NCBI GenBank assembly: GCA_036897625.1
Contig: JAYMTA010000003.1
Span: 1-64,000, forward strand
Reading direction: 5' to 3'
Origin: Pelargonium cotyledonis
Taxonomy: Eukaryota > Streptophyta > Magnoliopsida > Geraniales > Geraniaceae
DNA length: 64,000 bases
The notes beneath the pieces were generated by a model. The model had not been told where the DNA came from. It made no database searches and saw only the letters and a list, made by a program, of their open reading frames with translations. Position numbers and translations under genes: made by a program. Below, piece by piece: positions 14,801 through 29,100 of the stretch (position 1 is its first letter; each line of letters begins with the position of its first letter).

Positions 14801-16466
14801 GAAAAAATCAATTGAAAGTGTTAAACGTACGAGATTCCAATTACCCTACCCGTAAACTCATAAATGGAGATTTATGTTGGAAAATTCATGACTATTTGCC
14901 TATATTACTCAGACCTTTAATTAAGGAGCTTACTTAATAAGAATTTACTTGATACAGATAGAATACTATTTTACAAGATTTGTTATTATGACTAATTATA
15001 AGTTAAGTCTTTGGTGCTGCGGTTTTAATCTATCTAAGAGTTAAGGGAAGCCCCTATCTAATCCTAACCACGAACCCGCTAGAATTTACAAAGGCCCCGC
15101 TCTTAGGAGGTGCTACTCGGTAATTACCAGATTTACATTAACTCGACAATATACGAATAACCCCTCACGTTTATGGTTTCCGAAAATAAGTTTTTTCCCC
15201 GTTGAATTCAAAAGTACAAATATCTCTAAAACTAGTATAGCTTTTTTCCTCAAAATATACCTGAGATTTTTTGATAACAGGAAAATTACCCACGATAATG
15301 GATACTCTTAAACTAAACAAGGGGACTCCTTTGACTTCTAAAAAACTATATTCAGTATCCTGAAATAAAATAAATAGAGTGTTATTCTCCCGAGTAACTG
15401 TAAGCTACCCCTAGTTCTTTAATATGCTTATTAACCCTGTGCCTGCTTACTAGAGATTATGAACGGCCCTGTTTTATATAGAAATATTAGGATCCTCCTA
15501 CTCTAGGATATTAAAGGTTTAAATAATTATTTATAACTTGTTTGAAAAGCTCGTTTAATTGGCAAACCCTTCGTCTGCTCTAAAAACCCATTTAGGCATT
15601 ACCCTGTCCCTAGGAATTTCTTAAACTTAAAAAAGACTTGCTATAGCGGGCCTCCCTATACTTTCAAACTCCCTTCTAGTTTGACACTTCTTGATAATAA
15701 AATTGGGGGAGAAAAACCTACCTCTTAGTAGAAATCAGCATTACGTTAGCTTAAAAAAAGTTTTATATCAGAGACAGCCTTTAGGTTCTACTATCCTTAC
15801 GAGTCCACTTAAGTATTTCTTAGATGTGAGATTTGGACTTTTAAGAATGGAAGTTTTTTTTATTTACAAGGATTTATCTAATTTTAAGTCTGGTTTGGCT
15901 GTTTGTTGAAAGGAAAAGAGTGCAGTGCCTCGAGCAGTGTCCTGTGTTTGGAACAAATTTCCTAATAATTTTCTTTCTTTTGATAGCGCAATTCTTTTTA
16001 TACCAAATTAGTTTATATTATATTCAGGGTAAATAGGAATTTATTTTAAGACCAATCCTGTGGCACTTTTTTTCATTATTAGGGAATTTCCAGCTTTGGG
16101 GATATCAAAAGATTCAAAAATGAAACGATAAAGGATTAGACAAGGAAGCTATAATACTATAGGTAAATGGACCAGGATCCTAAGAAGGCCCTTACTTTTA
16201 TCTTAACTAAAAGTAAAGGGATAAGCGCGTATTACTATGCTAGAGGTTTGTCTACACAAAAGAATATCAATTTAATTTTACGCATCGGAGACTGAGGGGA
16301 TCTTGATAAAATAGTAAATGTATTCTTGTCAACTTGGCTGTTATAAGAACTTTTTGAGGGCAGGATTAAATGTTTGTTATTGGAGTCCCTTTTTAATCAC
16401 TGCAGAACTGCTCTGAATGCAAAGCAATTTGGATTCCTTTGGTAACAGAAAATTTTGGGAGAAGGC

Positions 16467-16480
16467 TTTTTTTTTTTTTT
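16467..16480 (+). repeat. Poly-T tract (14 T)
   Basis: An uninterrupted run of 14 T following GGGAGAAGGC, among the longest homopolymers noticed in the window. Confidence 0.9.
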
Positions 16481-17843
16481 ACTTTTAAGGCTGTATATAC
16501 TCCACACTCGAAAAAAAGGATTTCTATTTTGTTATATTATAGGTAGGTGGAGCACCTCAAGTTAGAGGTTCCTTTAACTTTAATTGAGAGCCTTGTGGTT
16601 GTTGAATCTAAAACCTGATACATAAATCTCGGCGTCTATTCTTTTTTTGTAGGGGCACCCCTGTCGTGCAATTAGGCACTCAGAAACAGAAAAGGGATGG
16701 TAGAGGGAGGCTAGGCGTGTCGTAAATTTAGTAGGAATACATAGGTTCTAAAAAGTACTGAAATTTGTAGGTTTTAGTTAAAGGAGTATCCCTTGTAGAC
16801 TAATAAAATAAGAGTCAAAATAGAGTTTAGCTCGCTGGGGAGGTCTAAATAAAAAAGCGTCTTTCTTCATCAAATTGAGAAGGTAATTTTCAACCCCTTC
16901 TTTATGAGGTTTTGAGGCGGATTCCTAATACATATAGTTCTAATTGTTTAGAGGAGGTAAATACCCTTACCCTTTGTGATTAGACTAAGAAGTCTTGGAC
17001 TCTCTTTGCTAGCAGTCTTTTCTATAGGTTTAGGAGTTCTGCGAGGCCAGTATAAGTTCTTGGAATTTTAGTAATATTTCAAGAAAGATTAGATATTTAT
17101 ATGGGTAACTTTTCTATAAGGGATTCGTGGGTAGAGTAGTTTTAGGACAACTGGGGTTTCCTACTTTAATCAATTTTAAAGGAAACAGCTTGAATTTATT
17201 TGCAATAAAGTGCTTTTAAGCTGCTTAGCTTAGTAGAAAACGACTACATTTTTCGTTTATAAAAAAATGAGGGTTTACTGGTATATAGCGGTAAAATATC
17301 TTTTGCATTTGAAATCTGAGGTTAAAGGCTCTTCAAGGAAATATAGTTATTTTTGGCATTCTCCTATTAATATTAATTATGGTATTGCAAAAGGGGTCCT
17401 GTCAGTATAAACCGGTAAGCAAGAAAAAAGCTTTCCCTTTGATTTCGAGCTGGGGATTTTACCTAAGTTAATTGAGAGGAACTTCTTGCTAGCCTTATGT
17501 GTGCCCGCAAATAGGATTTCTTGTATCCTCGGAAACAGGTCCTAAGCCCAACATAATATTACGTGCTTAGAAAATGTATTTATCTTACTTCTACTGAAGT
17601 TCCTATCCCCAACTCTTGGTATAATTTTTATTCTCACTCTTTCGTTTAGAGACTCCGTAGAAGGATTTCCTATGACATTCGTTATCTAACTAAATGAAAT
17701 GCGTAAACCCTTTAATTCCGCCTTGTGAAGCTGAAAAAAGTGTCTCTTTGTGTAGGATTAATCACTTATAGAAGAGTTATAAAAAACGACTTGAACCCTG
17801 TACTGACGATGACACCTGAAAAGCTAAACCAAGAAATGGTATA

Positions 17844-17876
17844 TGCCCCCCCTCACTGATAAGAAATGCGTGAAAA
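17844..17876 (+). repeat. Dispersed repeat copy A (TCACYGATAAGAA element)
   Basis: This 33-bp stretch (TGCCCCCCC-TCACTGATAAG-AAATGCGTGAAAA) recurs at 30457-30486 in the same orientation with one substitution and three missing bases. Similarity fades quickly outside the core. Function unknown. Confidence 0.6.
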
Positions 17877-20800
17877 GCTGCTTTAGAAAGGGCACAAGTA
17901 ACACGGGAAGAAAGAACCAAAACCTAAGAAATTCCTCTATTTTTTGAGGTTAAATTAAGTAACTTACGAATGAAATTTCGATTTGAGGAACTGAAAGCTA
18001 GAACTATCTTACCTTTTAATATATTATATAATTACCTCTTTCGAGTCCCATCAGTCCCGAAAATGAAAAAACTTACATTGAAGTCCTTATTATACTATCT
18101 ATATGCACCCGTTTGGAGTTATATATTGCCTTGAACCTTATATAATAAAGGGAATACCGTTTAAAGTAAATAAAGTACGGAGGAGTTTGACTTATTTAAG
18201 CGAGATTCAGTACAAATTATGTAACAAGTCTTGTCTAGCTATTCCTGTGGCCACAGTATAGTAAGAAGGGCTTCATTGTATTGTATAAAAGTATAAAAAA
18301 TTAGATTTTAAATATCCGGGGTAAGGAAAAGCTTTTAATAAAAGAAAAAATCCAAGGGTACCTTGACCTTACTGATCTATTGTGATAGAAGAAAATATTT
18401 ATAATTAAAAAAAAATTTGCAGTTACTTGTATATTAAGAGGGAATAGTCTTAAATTGCTTTTTTTTCTTTGTCCTCCTACTGTACTCGGTCAAACTTCTT
18501 ATATCAGTATTTAATGATTAATTTTTTGTAAAGATTTCACATAGTCAAGTTACTTAATACCCCTTTTTAACTTCGATATCCGCTTCATCAACTCTGCTAG
18601 CTTAATACAGAGAGGACTATAAACTTTCTGCGTTGAAGCCTTTTCCGTTATATATGGAATACTCTTCTAAGTGGAATTTATATACGCTATATTTGTATAT
18701 AGACTTTGCTCTAAAGTAATTTTATTATCTATTGTAAAAAGGATAAGTTCCCCTTAGACTATGGAGGAGTTCTTACAACAAATTAATTACTTTTTTTAGT
18801 ACCTCCTGAGAATGTCAAATTTTATGCAAAGAAATTCCCGGGGTATTTAGTATATTTTACCTTTGATGTATATACCAAAAAAAATCTTGAGGATGTTGTT
18901 ATCCTTTATTTAAAGGACCTAGCTGTTGGTAGTCTAAATAATTTGTTCTGTTCTTTAAATTGCAATTGGTAGTAAATATTACCTTCAGTATATAATTTAA
19001 TTAGTGACTTACTAGATTATCGAGGATAAACTAGCATTAAATCTACAATAAGGCCGGGCCCTCTGTTAATCTTGTTACTAGTTATTATAGGCACCCAGGT
19101 ATATTCAGATTAAAAGGGTTTGCTTTCAAAAAATGAATTATCATTATTTATCTTAATTAAGGATCCCTTATTTATGGTATCCCTACGACATCATAATTCA
19201 AATTGTATCATTATATAATACGAGGTCAAGCTTTGGTCTCGGTGATTGAATCACTTTAGATTAAAGATTTCAAATCGAAACTTAAAATTAATACCCTATG
19301 TTAAAAGTTAAAATTCTATAAATTAAAATCAGCTAGGAATAGCTCGGATTCCTTGGATCCCCTATGAGCCACAGTAAGTACATTCTAACTTTATTGACTT
19401 CACTTCCAAATCATAAAGGTAATTGTAGTTAAGACTATTTGTAAGTTATTAGGGACACCCTTTATTTTTTACTCAATTCTCTTGAAGATTCTTCATGTTC
19501 GAAATAATAGGAATAAAAGAGTACTTAGCTGGCAGAGAGACCCTTAATTTAGAGGACTATACTTTTGGTTCCTTGTATTATTAAAGTGTATGAAATTAAT
19601 TCAAAAGCAAAGAAATATAGTTACAATCCATATTGTCAGTAATTATGTTATAATATTTTTGATGTAAAACTTTTTAATTACGATTTCGAATCGAGCATTT
19701 TACTCCTTGAGAGTTCTGTAAACGTTGTACTTGTTTTTCACTACATTATGTAACATATAGGGAATCCTGTTATAAATAAAAGAAGTTTTTTAGTCCAGTA
19801 GATTAGAGAAGCAAGGAACAAAGCAAAAGTATCTGAAGACTGTTGAAGTTTCTGTTGTAAATTAGAGTGCCTGAAGCTATCCGCGTACTCCGATAGCTAA
19901 TCGGAACAAGGATTCTTTTGTTAACTACTCTTGGCATTTTTTTGTATGGAAATACTATTAATTTTGAAGTGAGAAACTCTATTCGATCGATTTTCGGCAT
20001 GTCTTAAACACAGTTTTATTAGTATGGGGTCCGTAGGTTAGGTATAGAAGTCTTCCTCCAATGAGTTTACAAAGTTTTTATCCAGCTCGATATTATTATT
20101 ATTTCTAGTCAGTGCTCTTATGGGGTCAAAAGTCGATTTCAGAAATTTAATACCATATTTTTTTAAGAGTCCCATACAAATCACTTAAAAAGAAAATTAA
20201 GATCAGGATATGAACTCGTGTTTAATGATCGCTCGCCCCCGCCACTTATACGAGAGTAAACAGCACTCCAAATCAAACCAATAACTGAAGATTTCAAGTC
20301 CCCTGAAAATGGACTTAGGATTTAGGAGCCCTATTATTGACATAAATCCAATTTATAATTAGATCCTTGAGTCATGAATAACCAACTTTTAGTATTAGAT
20401 TTATATGAGCAAAAGTTTGTAATTTAGTCCTGCATAAAAGTCTATAGAGTTAAGATGAGAAGTCATATATTATATGTATGGTATCATTCAACAAGGTATA
20501 TCTCCATTCTAGGGACTCCTCAATAATAGGCGTGGCCTCAGTGTGCGGGGATTCTAATATCATAATCTAGGGACATGGGGATTTTCCTATGATATAACAA
20601 CAGTTAATAAATTTTTAAACATATTAATTAAAAAAAACCTAAATAGCAAGGGTCTGGTATCTCATACGACTTATAAGGCATTTATATACTTTACATTCTA
20701 CTAAGTTTTGTACGCTAATAAGTTTATAATAGCATAGATAATACTTGGCCTTATCAACTTCTTATTAGATCCGCGCGCTGCCTACCAATATCTATACTTA

Positions 20801-23359
20801 AGATCCCATTGAGAGTTTCTATGCCTAACCCACTACGACTCATTGTAAAGGTTTCTGTCTTTTTTTAGACCCTAACCTAGACAAAGCCTAATATCTTAAA
20901 AATTATTCGTGTATTTCAATACCCAACGCTTTTGTCTTATCCGGTTCAACAAATTTTGTATAAGGATTTCAGAAATATTCATTAGAATTTCTGTGGCACT
21001 CTTAGTTACTTCTCTAGACTCTACTATACCCCGGTTTACTCCTATTTTCAGTGGATATTTTTATTGCTCATGACATAATGCCTCTAAAAGGAATTGCTCT
21101 ATTTAAACGGATATGTGAAATCTCTACTTCCTCGGTGCTCTCTAAAGAATCGAGAAGAAAGTTCTATTATTCAAGGGCGGCCCCTCAGGTGAGTGCTTTT
21201 TTGGTTCAAAGATATCTTATTAAGGAGTCTCCCATATTATTTGTTTATGAGTAGGAGACACAGAAAGTGTAACTTAGTTCAAGGCAAGGAGGAGCTCTTG
21301 TATTTCAAATAAAAAGCACTTATGCACCTGTTTTGTCTAGTAATTCTAACATATCTACTTTGGTTAGCGATGCACCTATGCTTTTTTTAGAGAATTATCC
21401 TTTATATATGTTACTCTTGAGGTAATACCGGGGTCTCTAAGGACTCCTTATACCTTATACTAATACTAGGTAGTTATATAAAAAAAGGGAAAGCCCATTA
21501 AAGGGACTTTAACAAATAAACTTTCTTTCTAGTTAAGGAAATTCAAGTACCAAGCAGCTGCTATATAATATGAGACTTTGAACTCGTGTATTTTTCTTAG
21601 TAGTAGGGGTCTTAAAATAAGGCAAGCTTTAGCTTGTATTTTCAGTTTTCCAGTCTTATTAAAGGATAACTAGCCTTGTAGAGTCTTTAATGGGGTCTAC
21701 TAAGGCCCTGGAAAAAGTAATAAAAGTAGCCAGCCTGTGGTACGAGAGAAGCTTTTCAGGAGAGTGTAAGTGCTTGACAGGTTATAAGAATTTCAGGAAC
21801 AGTTTCAACTAATGAGTTTTACTGGTCGTCTACTATGGAATCCCTATTCCCTTTTACCAGCCTTTTCGAAAGTCTTTGCCTTTTAAAGGTCATTTGATTC
21901 CCGAAGTTTCCGCTAATTAAGAAAGGTCTAGCTCCTAGAATAGGTACGAAGGTTATAGGACAGGGATAGCTCCTAAAAAAGAAGGTATAGCCCAAAAGAG
22001 TAAGGCTCTATAGGTTATAAATAAGACAAAGACTACTAATAAAGACGATAGGGAATAGAATAAGTACAGGTTAGAAGACAACTAGGACCCTTGCAGGAAG
22101 ACAGATTCAATAGGTCACTAACTACCTCGGCTACTGGATTTTCTAGAGTAAAGAAACACTTCCTATCCTATAGAGTATAGAGTTTATATAGGGATGGTGA
22201 ACTAATCTCTTGCTAAGTAAGTCTAAGCTATTAACTTTTGTAAATCAAGTAAGCTATACAATTATGCCTTATTAAAGATATTTTTCATATTTTTCGTAGA
22301 TCTTAATTAATAAAAAAAATCGAAGTTATTCTAACTTGCAGTTTTCGTCAAGTTATGAAACTATTGAATTAGTAGACTTTGGATCCGTAAAAATTCCATA
22401 AACTGCCTGGTATCACCAAGGATACAGATTTCAAATAACCCCCTTTGATATTGATAACTTTGAGTTCTAGTATCTTTCATAAAGAGTAGAATGTTTATCC
22501 AGTATAGTACCCTTGAACTCCTTTTTTATTTTATTCTAGTACTACTTGATCAGCTCAAAATAATAAGACGAAACTTATGGTTGGATTAACACCCCCACTG
22601 TAGTATAAGTAAGTATACTACTTTTGTGCGGTACTTATTAGGTTTAGATTTTATCAGAGATAAGAATCAGACTTAGTATAATTGAATTGGCAAGGATAAA
22701 AGGTAATAGGGGTTCTTACTAAACACAAAAGTTTGAATTCCTGTAATTTAGGAAATTAAGAGTAAGATCACAGTATCTCACCGAAGTTAAGTAAGTATAA
22801 AATAAAGTGCTAGTAGTAAATTTACTTGGGATTGTCCTAACAAGATCGCATTTTTCCATTCCCTAAAAAGCTAAACCAAAGAAAAGTACAAATGAGTTCT
22901 AGCTCTTCGCCGGCTCAATTCCAAAAACCTATTTCTATATTTTAGTAAAAACCCCTTTCATACGTAAAATTGCTATATTACGAGGATGACTACTATATTA
23001 TACAACATGTTTCAACACTTTGGTGTTTTGGTTTAAATGGTGTTACTCAATGCTTTTACAATAAGGGCTTAGCTCTGATCTTAGAAGGAAACAAATAGAG
23101 TCATACAAGCAGCCTCGTCTGGTTACATATTAAGGGTCTCAGTTTAAAGAATTCTAGTGACATCTAACTCCTTACTTTCGTTTACAAAAGGTATATACAC
23201 AGCAGTTCCGAGAGTTTCTTTGTTACATTGCTTTGCTGTGTGCCATGTTATTGGAAAGGGGACCCTGGAGCTCCCTAGATATTATAGGGGACTTAACTAG
23301 TCTTTATTTCATATTCTTACTTTGAGACAGAATTCTTCAAAAAGCAAGCTTTAACAAAG

Positions 23360-23380
23360 TTATATTATATTATATTATAT
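23360..23380 (+). repeat. Microsatellite, 5-bp unit x 4
   Basis: TTATA occurs four times in tandem, plus one base. Confidence 0.9.
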
Positions 23381-23758
23381 CCGGAGAAAGTAAGTATACT
23401 CAGTTTTTAGCTATTAATATCATTTTATAATTTTAAAAAGTTTTTCACTAGGATAAATTGCAGTTTCTCGTGTAAGTTTCAAAGTTTTTATAATACTAGG
23501 ACTTTTCTAAAATTAGAAGGATCGGTTAGCTTGTAACAAAGTTCTAGAATACCGAGTAAGTAGGTCCTCCAGGAAAATTCTTAGTTTTTGTATTCATGTT
23601 TTTGGAACAGGAACTGACTTCAATTCGCGGAATGAGCTTACTATTATTGCTATTTTAAGCTATATTGTATTGTTGATAAATTCGAGGGACTCAAATACAC
23701 GTGACTTCTATATATGAGTTTCTTCACTAAAATTACAAATCTCTAGCTGGTCATTATA

Positions 23759-23785
23759 CTGGGAGTAAAACGATTCGAACCCCTG
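23759..23785 (-). pseudogene. 3' fragment resembling trnQ-UUG
   Basis: The minus-strand stretch GGTTCGAATCGTTTTACTCC followed by CAG is close to the last part of plant mitochondrial trnQ (GGTTCGAATCCTTTTACTCC, then AG). No matching D or anticodon arm lies upstream on that strand. Short, so tentative. Confidence 0.3.
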
Positions 23786-24168
23786 TTTTCTAAGTAAATT
23801 CCCTTTTGTTAAGACCTTCTTCCCTTCCTACATACTTACCAAGAACTCCTATCTATTATACTGTAAGATTTCTATCCTATACATAATGATAAGAACAAAG
23901 ACAGGAGGGGTATACCTTAAACTAATTAAAGTAAAAGTAATAGAATATAGTAACAATAATACTAATTAGGTATAATAACTCCTAGCTACAATAATAAGAA
24001 TACACTAGCAGGGTTATAAAAAGAATACAAATACAACCTTAGCTACAAAGACTCATAAGAAACAAGCATTCAGGGTTAATTGCTAGATATTTAAAAAGTT
24101 ATAAAGATCTTCTCAAGACAGAGTAAAGTAACCCCTAAAAATTAACCGAAATAATAAGGAGATCCTTG

Positions 24169-24190
24169 CATAAGTTGTACATAAGTTGTA
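24169..24190 (+). repeat. Tandem repeat, 11-bp unit x 2
   Basis: CATAAGTTGTA occurs twice without a gap. Confidence 0.9.
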
Positions 24191-26104
24191 TTGTCCTAAG
24201 GAATACCCCGAATATTATTATTATAAATTAGAGCACTTAAATGCTAAAAGTAGCAAATGGAACTCTTCCTAAATATCCTCGCCTTACCTGCTTGGAATTT
24301 GTGCAGAAACTAGGCCCTCTATCGGACGGAATTCCCATACTACAGAACAAGCTAAAAAATCTCAAATTACGTCATATTTAGAAGGGTCTTTTGGATTATA
24401 ATTAGATGTTGCCCTCTTGCAGGGTTCCCCAGTTGTTCGTCCAGTAGTTTAATGAATAGGTACTCTGTTTTATTTTGATCCAACAATATTGAGAATGGGC
24501 CCGCCTGTAAAAATCAACTTTAGTTCAAGGAATTCTTATAAGAGCAATTTTGAAACTAGGAATTGACCCTTTATATTTCTACAAGATCCTTATGAAATTG
24601 CTAGCATATATTGGTAATAAAAACTATAACTCAATGTGATACTCCTTAACTGGGCCTGCAGCTTGCCCCTAAACGAGATCTCTCTTGCTACCCTTGTAGC
24701 GAAATAGTGAGGAAGCGTATTGACAAAGGTACCTCTTGTACACGGTTCAAGTCCTATTGACAGAGGAGAATTAGGAATACGTTTAGCTCTTCTTACATTA
24801 GCATATTATGTAAAACGGAACGAACTTCACACTAATATCAGGAGGATTCTCTTTACTACTGGATCTTATATACACTTAATTGTGTACAACTTTTTACTTA
24901 TTAAGACTTTCCTATTCAAAAACTAGTATACATAAAAAGCTCTCCCTAGGTAGGGTCCTAGTGACTTTTCTACTAAACACCTTCCTAAGAATATTTCCTA
25001 ATATAGTTATCCTTTATTCGAGATTCAACTTTAAACACTGTTAAAATTACATTACTTCCGATACTGCAGCAAATTGACCAAGACCTTCATAACAGAGCGG
25101 ATCTATCTTAGTGTGGGATCAAATAGATACATGCACAGGCCGCGTAAAGGGTTGCCCGGTAAATAAAGCTATTCCTTGTTTATAAGATCCTTCAACTTAA
25201 ATTCCGCACAGGAAGGCGGATTCCTACTCTAGGAGCCCTTTAAGCGGAATCTGAGTTCGCCTTCCTATACCGAACTAAGACTACAAGGGGCTTAGGTAGC
25301 TTGGGTTGGCAGAACTTAGGAATTTCAAATAAAAGAAACAGAGTTAAATGTAGATAATAGATTTCCTTATAGTAGAGTGTAAGATATTTAATGAAATATT
25401 TACTTAGATTATAGAGCAATCTTTGTTTTAACTGACTCGTTCACAGTATTTTGGACCTTTTGCTTATGCTACAAAAGCCCTCTAAAAAGTCTAAGAATTC
25501 TTATTTGTTAGAAGATAATTTTGCAACTCACATAATAGCAAGTTTATCAGGTTACCTATCCCTATATAAAATAAAAGATTTCTGGACTAGACATATCACT
25601 ATTGGATATTTATTCATATAGATCTCGAGCTGGGATACCTCATAGAAAAAGCTAAAGACACTATTTGAAGCGGGCACTTCTTACTTTCTGAAAGAGTAAA
25701 ATACACGAATAATTACAAGCTTCTGCCAGAGCACTTACTTTTTTATAGGAGGCTGCCCTGTGTGTGTCATGAGCATATCCTTATCTAACGAACTTTATAC
25801 CAGCTTCCTATGCTAAACTATACAAGATACCTTTGGCAGTTAGATTGTTATCTCATATATGATTAAGATGCTCCGAATTAACTATTTAAAGAGACCCCTC
25901 TATAAAAAATAACTATAAATTATATCCAATATCGTGGATTCCCTCTTTATTATAGCAGTATACCTTTTGCTCTCGAAAACTACAAAGTTGCTACTAGTGA
26001 AGTTTAGTTACAACGGATTTAATACCTGGTATACTAGAGCAAAGACATAGAATTTCTTGGGGTTCTTAAAATAGAAGCATAGCTACTAAACTCAAACAAT
26101 ATTC

Positions 26105-26124
26105 TTGTAATAATTTGTAATAAT
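26105..26124 (+). repeat. Tandem repeat, 10-bp unit x 2
   Basis: TTGTAATAAT occurs twice without a gap. Confidence 0.85.
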
Positions 26125-29100
26125 ATAATAAAAGGGGCCGCAATCTATAGAAAAGATACCCTGTTTTAAGGCTTATACAGTTTAGTTAAACATATAGTTA
26201 TTTCCTATCGACTCTTGTGTAAGTAAGAAAGCTTTTAAATACCCCCTTTAATCTTAAGTTTTTTGACTGTGTAGTCTAGGTAAATTAACAGAAACTCTTT
26301 TTGTCTAGCTTTTGTATGCGAAATCCTTGGGTTTAGAATCTGTATCTAGAAGGGAAGTTAGGCTTTAATAAGCGCATTGCTGGAGCAAAAACACTGTATA
26401 GAGCTGGTTAGTCAATTCAAAATGGCAATAGCAAGTCCTTTACTGAAGAAATTTATGTTCTACTACTTTGTTCAATTAAAGCCAGATGGGATGCTAATAG
26501 TTTAGCTAGTTCTTTCACAAAATAAAGTTTAATTCTTTACTGGAATAGGCTACGGATCTTGGTGATTTGAAACTGTGTTAGTGTATACAAACCTTTATTT
26601 ACCTTTGGAATTAGGGCAGCTATCTATACTTATTGTTAAATTGTACCACTACTCTACTCACCCCTACTAAAGATTCTATTAGATTACTCCTCGTAAAGCA
26701 GTCTTATTCAGACAGACAAGCCAAATGCGCCTAATCCAAACTAAAGGGTTAGTTTTAGAAACTAGCTTCGCAAACAAATTCGGACCAAACCAAGAGTAAA
26801 ATTGGGCACATCGTGGAAAGTAGGACTTCTAGCTTTTATCGCTTAGAACTGTGAAGTTCTTTCTGTAATGCCAAGAAATCTTTAAAGTTTTTGTTCCTTG
26901 AGCAATTACGTAGTACTTTTCTTGTACTAGGAGGCTAGATAATTCCTTATTCCCAAGGGACTCCTTTCTAATTATATAGTTCATTTGCTAATAAGTGCCA
27001 GATAAAGATAAAGGAAACACTAGAATCTATAATAATAATAGGTATAAGCTATCCTCTTAGAAAAGAAAGGAGACTCATAATAAAAAGAAATTACTCTAGA
27101 ATACTAGAATATCAGGAACCCATCCGGGTTAACAACCTCCTCTAAGTTCCCGTACTATATATTATAGTATAGAAAGGGGGTTGCTTTGTGCATTATAACG
27201 AAAACACGTTTTAAGCACGCACTCATGGATTACAGTATCTAGGCATTTTGTATGTGCGAGTAAACTAAACCCTTTTTAAAGAAAGAATATGCCGACGAAA
27301 ATTCGTTTGCATCATAGTTTTTGAGAGACAAGACGTTATACTTTCAGTAGGTTTTTAGTACTCTTTTTATTATGTACCCGTGTACTTTGTAATGAATAAA
27401 ATTTTGTATAATCTAACTACTATTCTACATCTAAGGTACCCCCTACCACCAAGTAGATACTCCCTTACTAGGCAAATAAGGTATCCTAACTAATAAAAAA
27501 ACTATAGGGTCCTTTTAAGCATTTCAGGAAACCCTAACCCTTAGGAGAAAGCAGTACGGCACGTGTGTTCTCTATACTAACAAATTTAAGACATTACTGA
27601 ATAAGGGATTCTCTCTGGATTATAAGATATTATACAAATACACAAGTAAACAATTAACTCGACCTAAAGTAGCGCATGGAATCTTATAATTTTTCGTAGT
27701 CGTTATATTTCAAATACTTACTAGCTAAACAGGTTCCAACTTGTCCAAAGGAAAATCTAGCTTTTCGCTTAGGATTTCTATAAAAATTAGGAGATCCTTG
27801 GTTCAACCTTTTTAGCTATTGGAATTTAATACCTTATATAAGAGCCAACAAGACTAGAAAGAACCATCGACTCGCTAAATATAGCGCAACTTTGTTAAAG
27901 CAATATAAAGGAATAAGACTAAACGGAGCCTCAAGTAAAGAAAAAAGTTATGGAAGCCCCTAATTAGATGAACCCCATACAAATTTCTGTTATGTTGTCA
28001 TGATGTTCTGGATTTTTTATTTCGAAACGTAACTCTTACCATAAGTATGTACTGAATATTTCAATAGCAAGTCCCTACAAGGTTGGTTGTATAAAAGGCA
28101 AAGAATCTCCAAAATTAGTCCTAAAGTTCTAAAAAGCAAAGGTGAAAAATACCTAAAAACCTGCTTATAAATGAAATTGCACGACTTGAGCCCTTGACAA
28201 CAAGAGGCGCCCCTATGGTTTAGGTTTTAAAACGACCATATATTGCTTTATTAGATAGTTCCAAAAGTTTCCTTTCTTAACTTAGAATTTTATACACCCA
28301 GCTCTACTGAAAACAGGGTATCCAGAAAAGACTCTTAAAAACTTAGTAAGTAAAGGAGTTATTACCCTTGAAAATCCTTAGAAAGAAGTCCGTCATCGAG
28401 TACATCTACCAACAGTTGTAGGTTCAAAAGGAGCCCCCCCTCCCCTGAGGTAGGTTTTTTATGCGAGTGGTTTTTATTGAATTGATATGGAATAAACGAG
28501 AGTTCCTGGCGTATCGAGTGTTATGTCCTTGCATGTGTAAACTTGGGTAGGATCTATTTTCAGCTGCTGGCTTTGTCCGTGTGTTCTGTCAAAAATGGGT
28601 ATACTTGTGAGTTTTAGTTCTGCACTACGGGATCTTTCTTCAATAATAAAGGGTCCCCTTTTCCTCGCTAAAAAAAGAATTTTTATTATTATTTAAACAA
28701 GAGCTCTTTTTTTTTTTAATTTAACACATTACATTATTAAATTACGAATAAAAAGTATCAAGCAAGTTTTCGAGCTAAAAATCTTTACAAAAATTTATAA
28801 GATTTGGGATATGCTACTCTAATTGGTAGCTCGGCTGTGGGAGCCCTTTAGTCTTATGTGTTTACGCTTGAACAGCTAGCTTTGCTGTCAAAAAGATAAG
28901 TAAAAACACCAAAGTTAGTAAATGATTTTTAGAGTATAGAAAAAAGGATTCGGTTGAGTCTTAGCCTGGCACTTATCTTTTTATATTTTATATGAATGTT
29001 AAAATACGGAGTGTCTGCTGTTCAAAAAGTGTTACTGGCCGTCGGGTTACTCTCGATAGGGACTACTATATATATACCCGTAGACTAGTTAGACTTAATA

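Noticed and set aside
17844-17876. CTGATAAG ... GTGAAAA as a possible hammerhead ribozyme core
   Set aside because: The conserved CUGANGA is altered, no stem II can be formed, and the second copy at 30457 loses the CUGA.
24720-24926. 68-codon frame beginning TKVPLVHGSSPIDRGELGIR
   Set aside because: Looked briefly like an organelle membrane protein but matches none I can name; chance length.
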